Of a DNA stretch of 64,000 nucleotides, positions 1-11,490 are shown one piece after another. Origin of the DNA: Oopsacas minuta (taxonomy: Eukaryota > Porifera > Hexactinellida > Lyssacinosida > Leucopsacidae); the NCBI GenBank assembly GCA_024704765.1, contig JAKMXF010000302.1, positions 372,001-436,000 of the forward strand, given 5' to 3'. A program made the position numbers and the translations under genes. The notes beneath the pieces are model-generated. The model saw nothing but the letters and a program-made list of their open reading frames with translations, made no database searches and was not told where the DNA came from. Within the stretch, counting starts at the first letter, position 1; every line of letters begins with the position of its first letter.

Positions 1-270
1 CATAAGAATTTATAAGATATGATATTACAAAATTCTAAATTTACTTACATTTGTCCTGTAGACTTTCACTGAATTTGCTAATAGTCAAATGATTGAGTAT
101 TAATTATTATATGCAAAATAGCCTTTTTATTGCATAAATGTTATTGCATGGTTTGTAATCAAAATCAGTTTCAACTGAATACAAGAATACGAATATTGCT
201 CAATTTGTGGTGGGACTTTACCAACTTGTGATTTCAAGTTTCTAAGCAGATAATTACTCTCGTATACAAT

Positions 271-477
271 TTACTGGGAGATAGCCCCTCTTAGCTGACT
301 ATACAAGTAATTGAATTCATTTTTCTGTTGTTCTCTTTTCATGAGCTCCAGCCTCAAGTATTTTTTGTGTGGAAAAGAAATTCTTAATACCGAGCCAATT
401 AAGACAACACTATTCCATTCATTTGCTGAAATATTCAATGAACTTTGACCTGCCAAGCAAGTTATCATATCATTCAT
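271..477 (-). CDS. Small unrecognised ORF or terminal exon, 68 aa
   Basis: A 68-codon frame lies just downstream of the receptor-kinase gene on the same strand. The frame stays open upstream of the first Met (477), so it could be a last exon rather than a whole gene. The product has a hydrophobic N-terminal half and a basic, Gln-rich C-terminal part with a KREQQKNEF stretch. I recognise no family. The composition is compatible with real coding sequence, but nothing confirms it. The remaining bases 1-270 and 478-587 hold nothing I can identify. Confidence 0.25.
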   Translation of the reverse strand: MNDMITCLAGQSSLNISANEWNSVVLIGSVLRISFPHKKYLRLELMKREQQKNEFNYLYSQLRGAISQ

Positions 478-587
478 CTCATTTGGTACAATTAAAATAG
501 AACATTTTATTATTGTTATTATTTACTTACAAATTAATTACATGCATTCAAATCCATAAAAACATTTCAAATAATTAAATAATTATT

Positions 588-3189
588 TCAGTCAAATACA
601 GAATTACGCATAAACTGCATAAACCTCGCTCTATAGAGATAAGGCTGTACTGACGAGATATTTTCTTCTTTAAGAAATCTGATCTTCGTTTTGATGAGAG
701 TTTCTATTTTTTTCTCGATATTATATGGTTGTAGCATATCTATAATGCCAATGTAGAGGAAACAAGATTCTTTTTCGTGTGTCTCTACATTACTAGGTCT
801 CCTGGTAAGAATCTTATCAGCTGGTACCTTGAAGTACCCCTTCCTGAACTGGCTAAACAGGCTCTGAGCTGGGTTTATGATAGGACTAGTAAAAGGTGTA
901 ATACTCGAGGGTGCATGCTCCCTTCGAGCACCATTCCTATACCAATGTAGATTCTGTGGATTGTAATTTACCCATTGGAAACTTGAGTCCACATCTTCTG
1001 GTAAGCTTTGTTCAGATTCGTTAAATATATTATTTTGCATGCTTGTGCTGTATCCAGTATTCTCACCCTCGCTTGTTGCAGTAACTCCAACCAGCAAACT
1101 GTAGTCCATCGCTCCTAGAGACATGTATATATACTTAGATTAATATTTTTCCTATACAATTCATATTCGTGCACTTACCGTGAGTTTGGAGGAATTCTGT
1201 ATCGAGCTCCAACTGACTTAATAAACATTTTTTCGTAGAGATATCCTTAAATTTGAAATAACTATCCATATCCAAATCTTTCATAGTTTTATTCCTTGGT
1301 CTCCCCATACCTCGTTTTACGGTCTGTCTGTTTGTGACAGATCCTTTCAGATCATACCTTTCCTTCAGTATCAACCCTTCTTCGAGATAGAACACATTCT
1401 CCATTATCACTACCATAATGAACTCCTGTTCACTCATGAATCTCAACTTTACCAAGCCATAATATCTTGTCAGTAAAGAATTTGGGTTATCCTTCAGATA
1501 ACGATAATATGGATCTAGATTTCTAATCATGAAATTTAATTCTACGGTGTTGATGGTCTTTACGATGTATTTTTTGTCATATGAGAAGAAGAAGAAACTC
1601 CCACTCTTCCCTTCTGTAAACTTTTCCATCATTGCTGCAGTCTCATTGTCTTGCAGTGGAAAAGATTTCATGAATTCTCCTTCATCTATTCCTCTCAAAT
1701 CTCTCAGGTTTTTGAAGACAAGAGGTGAAAAGTTAATAAACTCAAACTTATGGTACATGAAGGGTGCTGGTATTTGTAGTGTCCTAATTTCGTGTCTCTT
1801 CATGCTCATTGATTTCTGTATGACCTGATCTATTGTTATCTAACATGCAAATTATAATAATAAAATCCGCTAAAGTTTTAAATAAATATATTGACTTACA
1901 TGATGTTGGAAAGTACCATGACTATCACCGGCTATTTGTGACTGTGCAGTTTTCGCAGAATCCAGAATAGAATAGTTTATACAAACAACTGTAAGTCTTC
2001 TCAACTCGCTATTAAACATGTACTCTACCAATGCCTCATTCTCAGAGTTGATTAGAGTACTCCGCTCGTCGCTGCCTGTACGTGTTTTGCCCTGGGTGCT
2101 TGATGTAGAACGACTTTTCCTACCAATTTCTCCTGTCCTATTCCTTGCTCTTGTGTTTACCTTGTTCTCCATTGCGAACTTATTTTTACGTGCAGTTCGA
2201 TTTTTAGTATAAATGGGATACACCCATGCAACTAGTATTATACATCCTCTGGTTGAGTGTAGAAGAGAATAGATATAAGTTAGCGCTACTTGGAAATATT
2301 CAATTGCTCCAATTGCTCCATCATGGTAGAATCCGAAAGATTGCTCGGCCTCATTTCTCAGGACATAAATGAGTATTAAATCGATTATCCATATTACTAA
2401 TGCAACAACCCATTCTACTCCCAATCCAAATAACATCCCTAGACTTAATTTCGCTATATTACCCTTGAAATCTGGACTGAAAAGTGCGACTTTCTTCATG
2501 ATATAAAGCACTCGAATTGTTATAACCAATCCAAAGCAAAACATCACGGAGGTAGGCAGGAAATATATTAAAATAGAAGTTATAGTGTAAGATGTTAGGT
2601 CAGCTACATTCACCCAGCAGAAGAAGAACATTGACATTCCATACGGTTGCCATTCAGTCAATGGTAAAATAGTGAATAGGATAGTTATTACTAAGCTAGG
2701 TATCCATACAGCCGTATGATAGTACTTAATATATGACCCGTGTAGTCGAAATGGACGCCTTACAGCCAGCAACAAATCAACTGCAAAAATAATGTTCCAA
2801 GTATACCCTGATAACATACCAAATTCTATAGCAGCTGAATAAGGTTGGCAAGCGTACTGAAATACTCTCAATTCCTCTTTAAACAGCTGATCATAAGATG
2901 CATGACGACAGAAGAACACAACATGAGCTGTACTTACTATTAAATCTGAAAAGACTCGACCCACAACTAAACTAGCTGGATGCTTGCGTAAAGGTTTATC
3001 TATCAGCAAAAATGTAATAGTAGCAAATAAACTGACCATGCTGAATAAGCTACCGATGAAGTAGATCAACGTAAAATACCTATAACTATCTTCATTGAAG
3101 AGGTCTCCTAGTGTAGAGTTTAGTTTTATTTTATGGCTAACATTGAAAGGGATTGATGGAATTCCTTCTCCAAACTTGATTATATTCAT
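588..3189 (-). CDS. Seven-TM receptor fused to phosphatidylinositol-phosphate kinase (GPCR-PIPK)
   Basis: CDS complement(join(588..1114,1179..1839,1900..3189)), about 825 aa. Introns of 64 and 60 bases have GT-AG ends and phases that close. Residues 1-430 hold an extracellular start with N-glycosylation sites and about seven hydrophobic helices, then a basic Ser/Thr-rich loop and an LRRLTVVCINYSI segment before the kinase. Residues from about 445 are a PIP kinase: nucleotide loop GKSGSFFFF, lysine in YIVKTI, YDLKGSVTNRQ, MDYSLLVG, and the C-terminal IID motif in YIGIIDMLQPY. Known family fact: receptor-PIP kinase fusions occur in Dictyostelium (RpkA) and oomycetes and are thought to couple 7TM sensing directly to phosphoinositide synthesis at membranes. 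Ligand and substrate position (PI4P or PI5P) cannot be read here. The fusion rests on frame continuity across two short introns, so two separate genes is unlikely. Confidence 0.9.
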
Positions 3190-3382
3190 ATCCTCTCAAT
3201 ATTCCTTACCTTTTTATCCAAAATTGTTTTTATCTCGAGTTCATCCGCTAAAATGACCTGTACTAACTTAAATTATCACTCAAGCCTATTAATATTTATG
3301 GCTATGGCATTAGCTAATATCATATTTCTTAAAAGGAAATGTATATCATTAGTCTATATTATCTAACCCTTCTTTGCAATAG
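3190..3382. promoter_or_regulatory. Divergent intergenic space, possible shared promoter
   Basis: Fewer than 200 bases separate the start of the receptor-kinase gene (-) and the first exon I can place of the coiled-coil gene (+). A head-to-head pair this close may share a promoter. An ATG at about 3253 opens a short frame that could be the first exon of the + gene, but its splice donor is unclear. No specific element is recognised. Confidence 0.25.
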
Positions 3383-6300
3383 ACGTCCCTCTCAGAGGGG
3401 ACAACATCGAGAGAAGCAGGAAGTTCTGGATCTTCAACTACACGAATAGATGAAGAGGGAGGAGATAATGGTACCATGCAGGTTATGTACCATGACGTCA
3501 CAACATGGACACACGAACCTGAGCATACCAGATCTCTCGTTATAGGCAAGTTTCTTTCAAAACAGACTTACTAACCTAGATTTATGTTCTTATAATCTTT
3601 CTAGCAATTAAACAACCAGTTGGATTTGATACATCTGTTATTTTGAATATTTCAGTTCAAGATAATTGCTATACAATTGAATTTCCTTTGTTACCTGGCT
3701 CAGACCCGATTGAAGCAAATTACTGTATGTTCTCTATACCAGAGCCTAACGGAGAATTACTGCAAATGGAGACTGAAATTCGTAACCAATCACTAACGAG
3801 GTTAATTTGTGATATTTTAATTATTAATATCTTAAGTATTTATGTAAAATTAAAGAGATTATTTTCTTCTAACGTAAACAACTTATCCGATAACATTACA
3901 TGTTGTGTTACATGATTTGTCTCCATTTACGCGAATGTACTTTCTATTGTACCATGAGGTCAGATATCATAGTAATCTCATCTTTGTTCACGGCATACAC
4001 TAGTGCATTATATCATCTACAGCTAAAGTAAAATGGAAATAAAACGTAAAATTTCTCTGCAACAAGCAAGTAAAACTGACAATACTCCTTTAATTCAACA
4101 CATTTTAACAATTTCTACGTCTGATATTGACAACCAAGATTCTGAAGGCAGTACTGCATTACACTATGCTGTTTCAAATTCTAATTTGAAATTAGTGGAA
4201 TTTTTGCTCAAGAAAGGAGCTGATCCAAATCTACGAACAGTAACCGATCTCAAAACACCATTACATCTTGCAATTGATATTCACCAATCTTACTATGCCT
4301 CTCCATCTCTGGAGCAGAGTAAAATAATCCGTATGACTCAACAAAAACATATTATGATACTCTTACTTGAGCACGATGCTTACCCTTTCTTCTCTGATAT
4401 AAATGGAGCAACTTTCTCAGCTTTACTCAATAAATTTTACAAATTGAATGAATTATTTCTTAAATTTCCATCACTCTTACCTCCAACCAAATTAAGAACT
4501 CTTGCAGCGCAGAAGATCATTACCAGTGAGCTCTTAGAAAAAATAACCCCTCTCATTCCAAAGAAACTTAGGAATTTCATTACATTCCATATGCCCATTT
4601 CTGAAACCCCGAAAATTATCTTTACAGAAATGACCTCTGCTAGTTATGTGCATTAGTGTGTCTAATATGTGAATTATTTGCACCCACTATGACTATTGTT
4701 TCTATGTTTACCTTTAGAATTGTCAAATTATTTTTTCTTTTATTGGCTTTGTATTGTTTAAGATGGATGCAAATGGACAATTAATTACATATTTTAAAAT
4801 AAACCTTCTCACTTAATTTGATCATTTTATTGGGTAATTTGTGTTTTAGATTATTTAGGTTATTTCAAAATTCTGTTTTTCAGGTTTAGAAATAAAGATG
4901 ATTCTGTTGGAACTTTATCACTCAATATTGCAATTCATCCTGAGTCCTTAGAGAATGATATTATATCTATATTACATCTTCCTCTCCAAGATTTGTTAGC
5001 CTCAGAGCAGAATACGCAACCAAAAGATACTTCTAACATAGTTGTTACAAACACTGAATTATCATTAGATGATATTATCCATGGTGAGGCTGGTGCTGAT
5101 TTATTGAAAACTACATGAAAATTTTCCATATCATTTTGGCTAAATTTATATCAGTCGTCCTGTTAGGTAGTTTTCTTACATAACAACCATATGCTCCAAG
5201 AGTAATGTAGAAAACAAAATTTCTCCTAGCTGAAGTTACACATCATAAAAATACTCACCGCAACTGCCGCTGATTAATAAGTAATTTCCTTTATTATATA
5301 TTTTGAGTAGGAGCTGAATTTACATCTGCGGAAACTGTAACCCACTCGCTTAACCAACATACAACAGAGGTTAGACAGGTTTTGTCTGGCAATTGGAAAA
5401 ATTTCAATTTAAAACCGTTAGACTCTGAGACTGTAAAATCTCGAGCCAGTATACTCTTGTCTTATTGTTGGTTGAATGTGAAGAGAGAGTTTATCAAGGA
5501 AGCGACTACAGCAACTAACCAAATGGAAGAAATTCTTGAAGAAATGGGATACATTTCTAAGTTAGAATCTGATTCTTTGAGAGAAGAAGAGATCAGAAAG
5601 CTCCAAGATACACACACACAGGAAATAGATAGCTTAAAGTTAGATGCAGAAAAAGGTTAGAAAACCGCGTTATAGTATGCATGTATTTTAAACAAAATTC
5701 TGTTTGCAGAAGCTGCTGCAGTTAGTGAAGAACAAATGGAACAATTAGATTATTTAAAATCGAGCAATACTAACTTCCAAAATGAAATATTACAGTTAGC
5801 TTCAAAACTTAAGACTCAACAAGAAATGTATGAATCTAAATTAGAACAACTTCTAGAGAGCTTAAACACAGAACGATCTAGACAGACAGCCTCCAAGCCA
5901 GATGATAAACTCCCTCATTTAGATAAATCAACATCTCCTCTAATTAGTACCTCTAACCTCCAATATATAGAGACATCTCATAAAAAACCGCTTGTAGTAA
6001 CTTATCCAAATCCTAATTGGGAAGAGATGGTAAGAGGGAATTTCTTAGAGCGATTAGAAATATTCTCTGATTACATGATAAAGAAACAAACTCATCTCCG
6101 TGATAAAATACGTACTCAAGTTAGTCGCGGAATTGAGATGCAATTAGCTACACAGCATAGGCTAGCTCCTATTAACACATTTAAATCTTATTACGATGTA
6201 TGTGATGACATTTCTCTGCCTTCTATATTCATGCCAACACAATGTAGTAAGCATTTAGCATATACTCCTCGAGCTAGAGCATACTTCCATCCTTTTGGTA

Positions 6301-6539
6301 CCAAATCAACTCGTATTTGTCAGCCCCCTACAATATTTAAGCTATCTCATAGTCATATCCCGTCAATTAATCTGTACGCACTCAGTGAGAATTATTCAAG
6401 TCGTATGGGGGAGTGGCAAACACAAGAGGATAGGGAACACCCTAATAGTGTACTCGTTGCTTATAAATCGGAAACACCAGCTCCACCCCCAAGCACATCT
6501 ATGTCATTTAGAGCCTCAACAGCATCTAGCGTAGCATAA
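3383..6539 (+). CDS. Unrecognised protein with beta-rich N-terminal region and C-terminal coiled coil
   Basis: Likely exons join(3383..3545,3605..3800,~4884..5083,5311..5655,5710..6539), about 577 aa in one frame. The first coding exon or start is unresolved, because exon 3383 follows an acceptor-like tract and an in-frame stop. The N-terminal 200 residues have alternating hydrophobics that suggest beta sheet; a C2-like fold is a guess. Exons 4-5 contain long coiled-coil stretches (LREEEIRKLQDTHTQEID and a heptad run near residues 330-380). The tail ends in Pro/Ser-rich sequence. A conserved-looking aromatic segment, RARAYFHPFGTKSTRICQPP, lies near residue 505. I do not recognise the family; a centrosomal or ciliary protein is possible but unproven. 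Oddities: the first intron appears to use a GC donor (GCAAGT), and the third intron (3801-4883) contains another gene. Confidence 0.55.
4033..4656 (+). CDS. Small ankyrin-repeat protein nested in an intron
   Basis: Single-exon ORF of 207 aa starting with ATG, inside intron 3801-4883 of the coiled-coil gene on the same strand. Ankyrin repeats are clear: EGSTALHYAVSNSNLKLVEF then LLKKGADPN, followed by KTPLHLAID and LLLEHDAYPF. The C-terminal third (LRTLAAQKIITSELLEKITP) resembles the helical end of ankyrin proteins that close with a SOCS-box-like segment, but no clear SOCS box is visible. Ankyrin stacks are protein-binding scaffolds, and no partner can be read from the sequence. It could be an independent nested gene or an alternative terminal exon of the host. 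Own ATG, own stop and complete repeats favour a nested gene. Confidence 0.7.
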   Translation: MEIKRKISLQQASKTDNTPLIQHILTISTSDIDNQDSEGSTALHYAVSNSNLKLVEFLLKKGADPNLRTVTDLKTPLHLAIDIHQSYYASPSLEQSKIIRMTQQKHIMILLLEHDAYPFFSDINGATFSALLNKFYKLNELFLKFPSLLPPTKLRTLAAQKIITSELLEKITPLIPKKLRNFITFHMPISETPKIIFTEMTSASYVH

Positions 6540-7085
6540 CAATTAAACACTAACTATTTCTTTATTATATTACTTATTTATTATATTGTATCTTTTTAAT
6601 AAATATTTGACGTCACTCTTCAATAATATTATAGCACCAAACTGGTAGAAATTTGTGAAATTCATAACAAGCTTTCCGCTTTCCTATACATAAAGTTTAT
6701 AATGTTACTCTCTGTAGATAGTGTCAGAATAATATATATATCATAGTGTGATGGGTCAACATCCCACTTCATAATTATTCTTTGTTCCCATTGATTACCC
6801 CTTATAAGGTCATATATTGGACAATAGCTATTATAACACAGCTCTGCTATTCATTGATGGGGATTCAATTACACTAATTTCTCAATGTTATTATTATATG
6901 TATTTCATCCACGGTGGTGCTATTATCCTATTCAATAATAATGTGAAGCTACAACATTAGAGTCCTATAAAACAGTATATAAATGCTAGTGACAGCAAGG
7001 CGTGTAGAATAATATATTTACAAAAGTTAACAACTAAATCTTTGCTAATACTTCATTCTAATTTTGTTTGGAATATTGGAGGATA
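6540..7085. other. Intergenic, upstream of PIM-like kinase
   Basis: AT-rich spacer with several stop codons in all frames and no recognisable gene, tRNA or repeat. It must contain the 3' end of the coiled-coil gene (AATAAA-like text near 6598) and the promoter of the kinase gene. Confidence 0.4.
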
Positions 7086-10000
7086 ATGTCAAAACCTAGA
7101 CAAGTTTGGTAAGTTTTAAATCCAACATGATAGAGTTTATTTTGTTCGTGTTGATTATGCAGTGATTTATATAGTTTGAACGGCACTCGGCTTAACGACG
7201 AATACTTGATGGGGAATGCAATTGGGAAAGGAGGATTTGGAACAGTTTACGAGGCTTTTAGTACATCTAAACCTGAATTGAAGGTATATACAATATTAAC
7301 AATCTACATATATATCTATTTATTGGCTGATGCCTTTACTATTGTTTATTATTTAGAGTTAAACGAATAATTTCTATAACTTTTTGAACATCTAATAGTT
7401 TGCAAATATTTACAATAAGTTCAATGCTATATACAATTATATTATTACGATTTTGCCTTGCTTACCATATAATAATTTAATTAACTTCACATCACAATTA
7501 GTAATGCTATTATCATTACAATTTTTGATAATTATTAATTATTCCATGATGTGAATAACGTAATATGGTTAACATATATCCATAATATAGAGATGCAGTT
7601 GACGTGAAAATATTGCAGTTATTTGTCTTAACATAATGTGATTCCACAGATTCATTTTGACACCGTTATTCATTGTGTCATAAGACAGGTTTCATGTAAC
7701 CTGAATGAAGTAAACTGTCATGACAGAATACTTTTAGCGATTCTCAGATTTAATTGAATAATAATTCTGCGATCATCGGTATAACTGATGATCAACCGGA
7801 TTGAGTTTGAGGATTTTTCAGCGATAGTACAACATTGGTAGGATTGAGATTATATATAGACTATAATTGGTAGAGTGAGGTTATATATAGACTATAATTG
7901 GTAGAGTGAGGTTATAATTGGTAGAGTGAAGTTTTAAGAAGATCTATATACGATAAAAGTAAAAGCTATTTCGTATATAATTACGTATTAGAACTATAAG
8001 AAAGATGACCGAGACAAAATAATGTTCCAAACTTCTTACTAATTTTGAATATGTTAACACCTACTGCGTACATAACAATAGAGTAGTCAGCTGAATTCGA
8101 TCACTGAGATAGCTCTACAATTACACAAATGTTAATTATGGGTGAAACACAGGTTGATGCTTACTTTTATTTCTGTTAACAAAAATGACGATTGAGCATT
8201 TTAATTCGTTAGCTGAGTGTATATTTGCTACGAATAGAAATTTTATTATTTGCTTGAGTCTTGAGATCATTGAATTGCGTTTATGAAACGCTAATGTTGC
8301 AATATTTTAGCAAATATCCTACGTGTGTAAAGAGATGTAATTGAGTGTTGAACTTCCTAAGATAGTAAACTGTCAATTCCTCAATTATATTAATTACAAT
8401 CCACCTGGTGGAATTGATCCAACATTTCAAAAGACTTTAAACTTTGATTTCTTTCAATTATATCTAGCGCTACAGAGCTTATTTTACGCTAAAAATTCGC
8501 GAATTGGGTCTTAATTAGTGTTTAATTAGTCTTTTATATTTGAACTTTGCCAACCATCCGCAAAATCCTTTTTGATTAGTTCATTTCATTTGTATAATTG
8601 CCTAATTAAATAGTTCATTACTTTCAATTGCATTTATTCTCCTAACGTGGCTGACGGTTATATCCATCATCCACATAATCTTGTTTAAAAATAATGACCA
8701 ATACTTTAGTAAAATTTTATTCTTAATAATTTCTGTTTGAAAAATCATTTTCTCTAGATCGCTGTCAAAGCTATACCAAAGAAATCAATACATCATTGGG
8801 ATAAGGTAGAGTATATTAGATAATTGGATTGTCGCCTTAGGACCTTATGGATGAACTTTGCTTTTTTAACAGCTAATCCGTTTATGACATCCTTAGCAAG
8901 TCAATTAAAGTTACCATCATTGTACAATCAGCTGTCCATACGATACCCTTCTTCCAAATTAACCAGAAACTCATATTTTGTTGAGAAATCAATAAATAGC
9001 ACTTATTACAAATCATTGATTAAATTCTAATTTTAACCTTAATTACATAGTTTTACGATGATTTTGTTAAAAACTGTTTTTCATTTGTTAGATTGACTCA
9101 GAAACGCTTCCAATGGAAGTTTTATTACTTGAAAAGCTTAATCACAGAAATATTATTAAACTAGTCGAAACCTTTGAAGAGGAAGACATGTTTTATATGG
9201 TGATGGAAAGACCGAATGGCAAACACATTGACTTGTTTGATATGATTACACAAGAGGGATGTCTTGACGAAAAGAGAAGTCGTGAAATACTGTATCAATT
9301 GGTACATGCTTTAAAACATTGTCAAGACAATGGAGTATTCCATCGTGATGTTAAAGATGAAAATATTCTCGTTGACCTAGATTCAGGCGAAATCAAGCTG
9401 ATAGACTTTGGATCTGGTACTTATTTTTCAAATCAACCATTCCTTTCATTTGAAGGTAGTTTTCTATTTGGTATAACTTTAATTATATTTAATTACCAAT
9501 TAAATTAGCAGTTAATTCAAACAATTGATCACTGATTACTTTCTAGGTACTCGTGTATACTGTCCACCTGAATGGATCACAAAGCGCTCCTACCACGCTG
9601 AGCCTGCCACCGTCTGGTCGTTGGGTATTCTACTCTTTGATATGTTAGAAGGTGATATACCATTTGATAAGGACTGTGATATTGCACTTGCTAATCTAAC
9701 CTTTTCAAAGTCCAGCTCTAAAGGTAAGAATTACCCTTTCTTGTGTTATTGCTAATACAAATAATATGAATAATTTATCTGAAAACACATCGACATGAAC
9801 TCTATCCAAACTTTTTTTCTTGCATCTGCAATTGAGTCACGAACATACATTATTCCATCCTCCTCAAGTTGTTGTTGTAATACATTTCCTACGCTTCCTT
9901 CTGTTGCTTTGAATTACTTCTAATAATACATTATTCAATTAATTAATGATACGTTATACCATAGGGAGGGACTAAAATTTTTGAAGTAGTATTGCTGACA

Positions 10001-10733
10001 TATATTTTGATAGTCAGCGGTTTTTTGTTAAGTAGACATCACTAAACTAAATAATATTTGATGAATTATATCATCAACAGATGCTGAGGATTTGATTAGA
10101 AAGATGCTCTCATTATCTCCAGACAGCAGACCTAGCTTAGACCAGATTTTGCGTCATCCTTTTATGAAACACCATTCTTCTCAGCAAAAACACAAACAGC
10201 AACTTCCAAAAGCAATTGTTTTGAAAGCTTCCTCACTGATAAACCTTAGCGTGTGTATACCTACAACATCTAAAACGCCTCTATATCAACAGGCACGAGT
10301 TAACCTCCTCGCAATCAATAAAGCAGATAAACCGAAGATTATTCATCTTGACACAGTCGCTACAACAGAATCAATAACAGCTAAACCTGTAGAAATGAAA
10401 GCTTCATTACCTAATACTGTACAAGAACTACATAAATGTAAAGTTATATCACAGAACCAACCCAACTCTGGAAATGCTGTGTTAACAAGAACATCATTCG
10501 TATTGAAGAATAAAAGGAATATTGACTCAAATTTTTCATACAAAAGATCCTACAACAATATTATTGAAGTGACAGATTCAAAAGGCAAACAAGATTTGAA
10601 AGTTAAATTGGAACGAGTAACATTATCCTCACGACAAACAGCTATAAAAGAACAACAGCAACAATTGAAACGGGAAGTACCTGAAAAACTCAATAATCAC
10701 CCTTATATTGTTGGGCTAGCTGGGAGAAGATAA
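7086..10733 (+). CDS. PIM: PIM-type serine/threonine kinase
   Basis: CDS join(7086..7108,7163..7283,8758..8805,9092..9455,9547..9723,10081..10733), 461 aa, phases close. Kinase features in order: glycine loop GKGGFGTVYEA, lysine in IAVKAIPKK, PMEVLLLEKL, hinge MERPNGK (the Pro-containing hinge typical of PIM), LFDMI, catalytic loop HRDVKDENIL, DFGSG, GTRVYCPPEW in place of APE, and VWSLGILLFDML where most kinases have Asp before WSLG. These are PIM hallmarks. PIM kinases are constitutively active, cytoplasmic or nuclear kinases with no need for activation-loop phosphorylation. After the kinase domain (to about residue 265) comes a basic, Gln/Ser-rich tail of nearly 200 aa that vertebrate PIMs lack. 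The third exon is only 48 bases, and the intron before it is 1.47 kb against about 60 bases elsewhere. Confidence 0.92.
7845..7930. repeat. Short tandem repeat in PIM-like kinase intron
   Basis: About 2.5 copies of a 31-base unit built on TTATATATAGACTATAAT and TGGTAGAGTGAGG, the last copy shortened. It lies inside the 1.47-kb intron 7284-8757. The rest of this intron shows no gene; the frame at 8824-9030 in the following intron is not supported. Confidence 0.7.
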
Positions 10734-11490
10734 GTATATTTCTCCTAAAAAGCATTTATGTGAAATTTATTTGTATATATATATATAGTACGCAAGAATA
10801 TTTAAATCCTTTCAGATACAAAATCTGTACACAGCCTTGAACTCTCTTAGCAAATCAACAAGCACATATTCCGAGATTTTTATCGTCTTTATTAAACAAC
10901 TTCATTCAGAATATCTGTAATATCCTATTCACAATTCAACGATTTCAAGATAAGCAGACTCTTGAACATATTAATTACACTTGGAATTATTATATGAATT
11001 CAGAATAGCACACATTATGTACTGTCAATTTATTAACTAATTAGAAATACTTCACGTATTTCCTTATTCTCTATACATAACAGGACTTTAATTATTAACT
11101 GAACTCTGTTCAGGGAAATTACCACTTTCTTTATTTTTCATAAACCCTTGTTCAAAATGTTTAAAAGGTGTTAAATAGATCTAATAAAGTCTAAGTCAGG
11201 TGTAATAAGACAAAAGGATATATTATAATCTACTAGTAGAGAACACAACAGTATTATCAGCTGTTTCAATGTTCGCATAGAGAACAAACAATTATTACCT
11301 ATATTTCTTGCTTTATGAATGCAAGGCTTTCCTGATTAATATTTCTCAAATTAGTACAAAATCTGCTTAACATATTCTCTAAACCACAAAAACTGCAATA
11401 TCTGAAAAAGGAGATTGAACGTATTTTCAATTTGGACTCGTAAGATTTGTTTTTAACTAGTACTGTATTAGCAATTACTATATATCAAGA
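10734..11490. other. Intergenic spacer
   Basis: AT-rich, no open frame of note, no repeat recognised. Short TA microsatellite near 10778-10787. Holds the 3' end of the kinase gene and the upstream region of the SPATA22-like gene. Confidence 0.4.

Noticed and set aside
3349..3549. 66-aa minus-strand frame
   Set aside because: It overlaps the exon 3383-3545 of the plus-strand coiled-coil gene, whose phase is supported by the next exon.
8824..9030. 68-aa frame inside the PIM-like gene
   Set aside because: It lies entirely in the intron between the lysine exon and the next kinase exon and starts without support.
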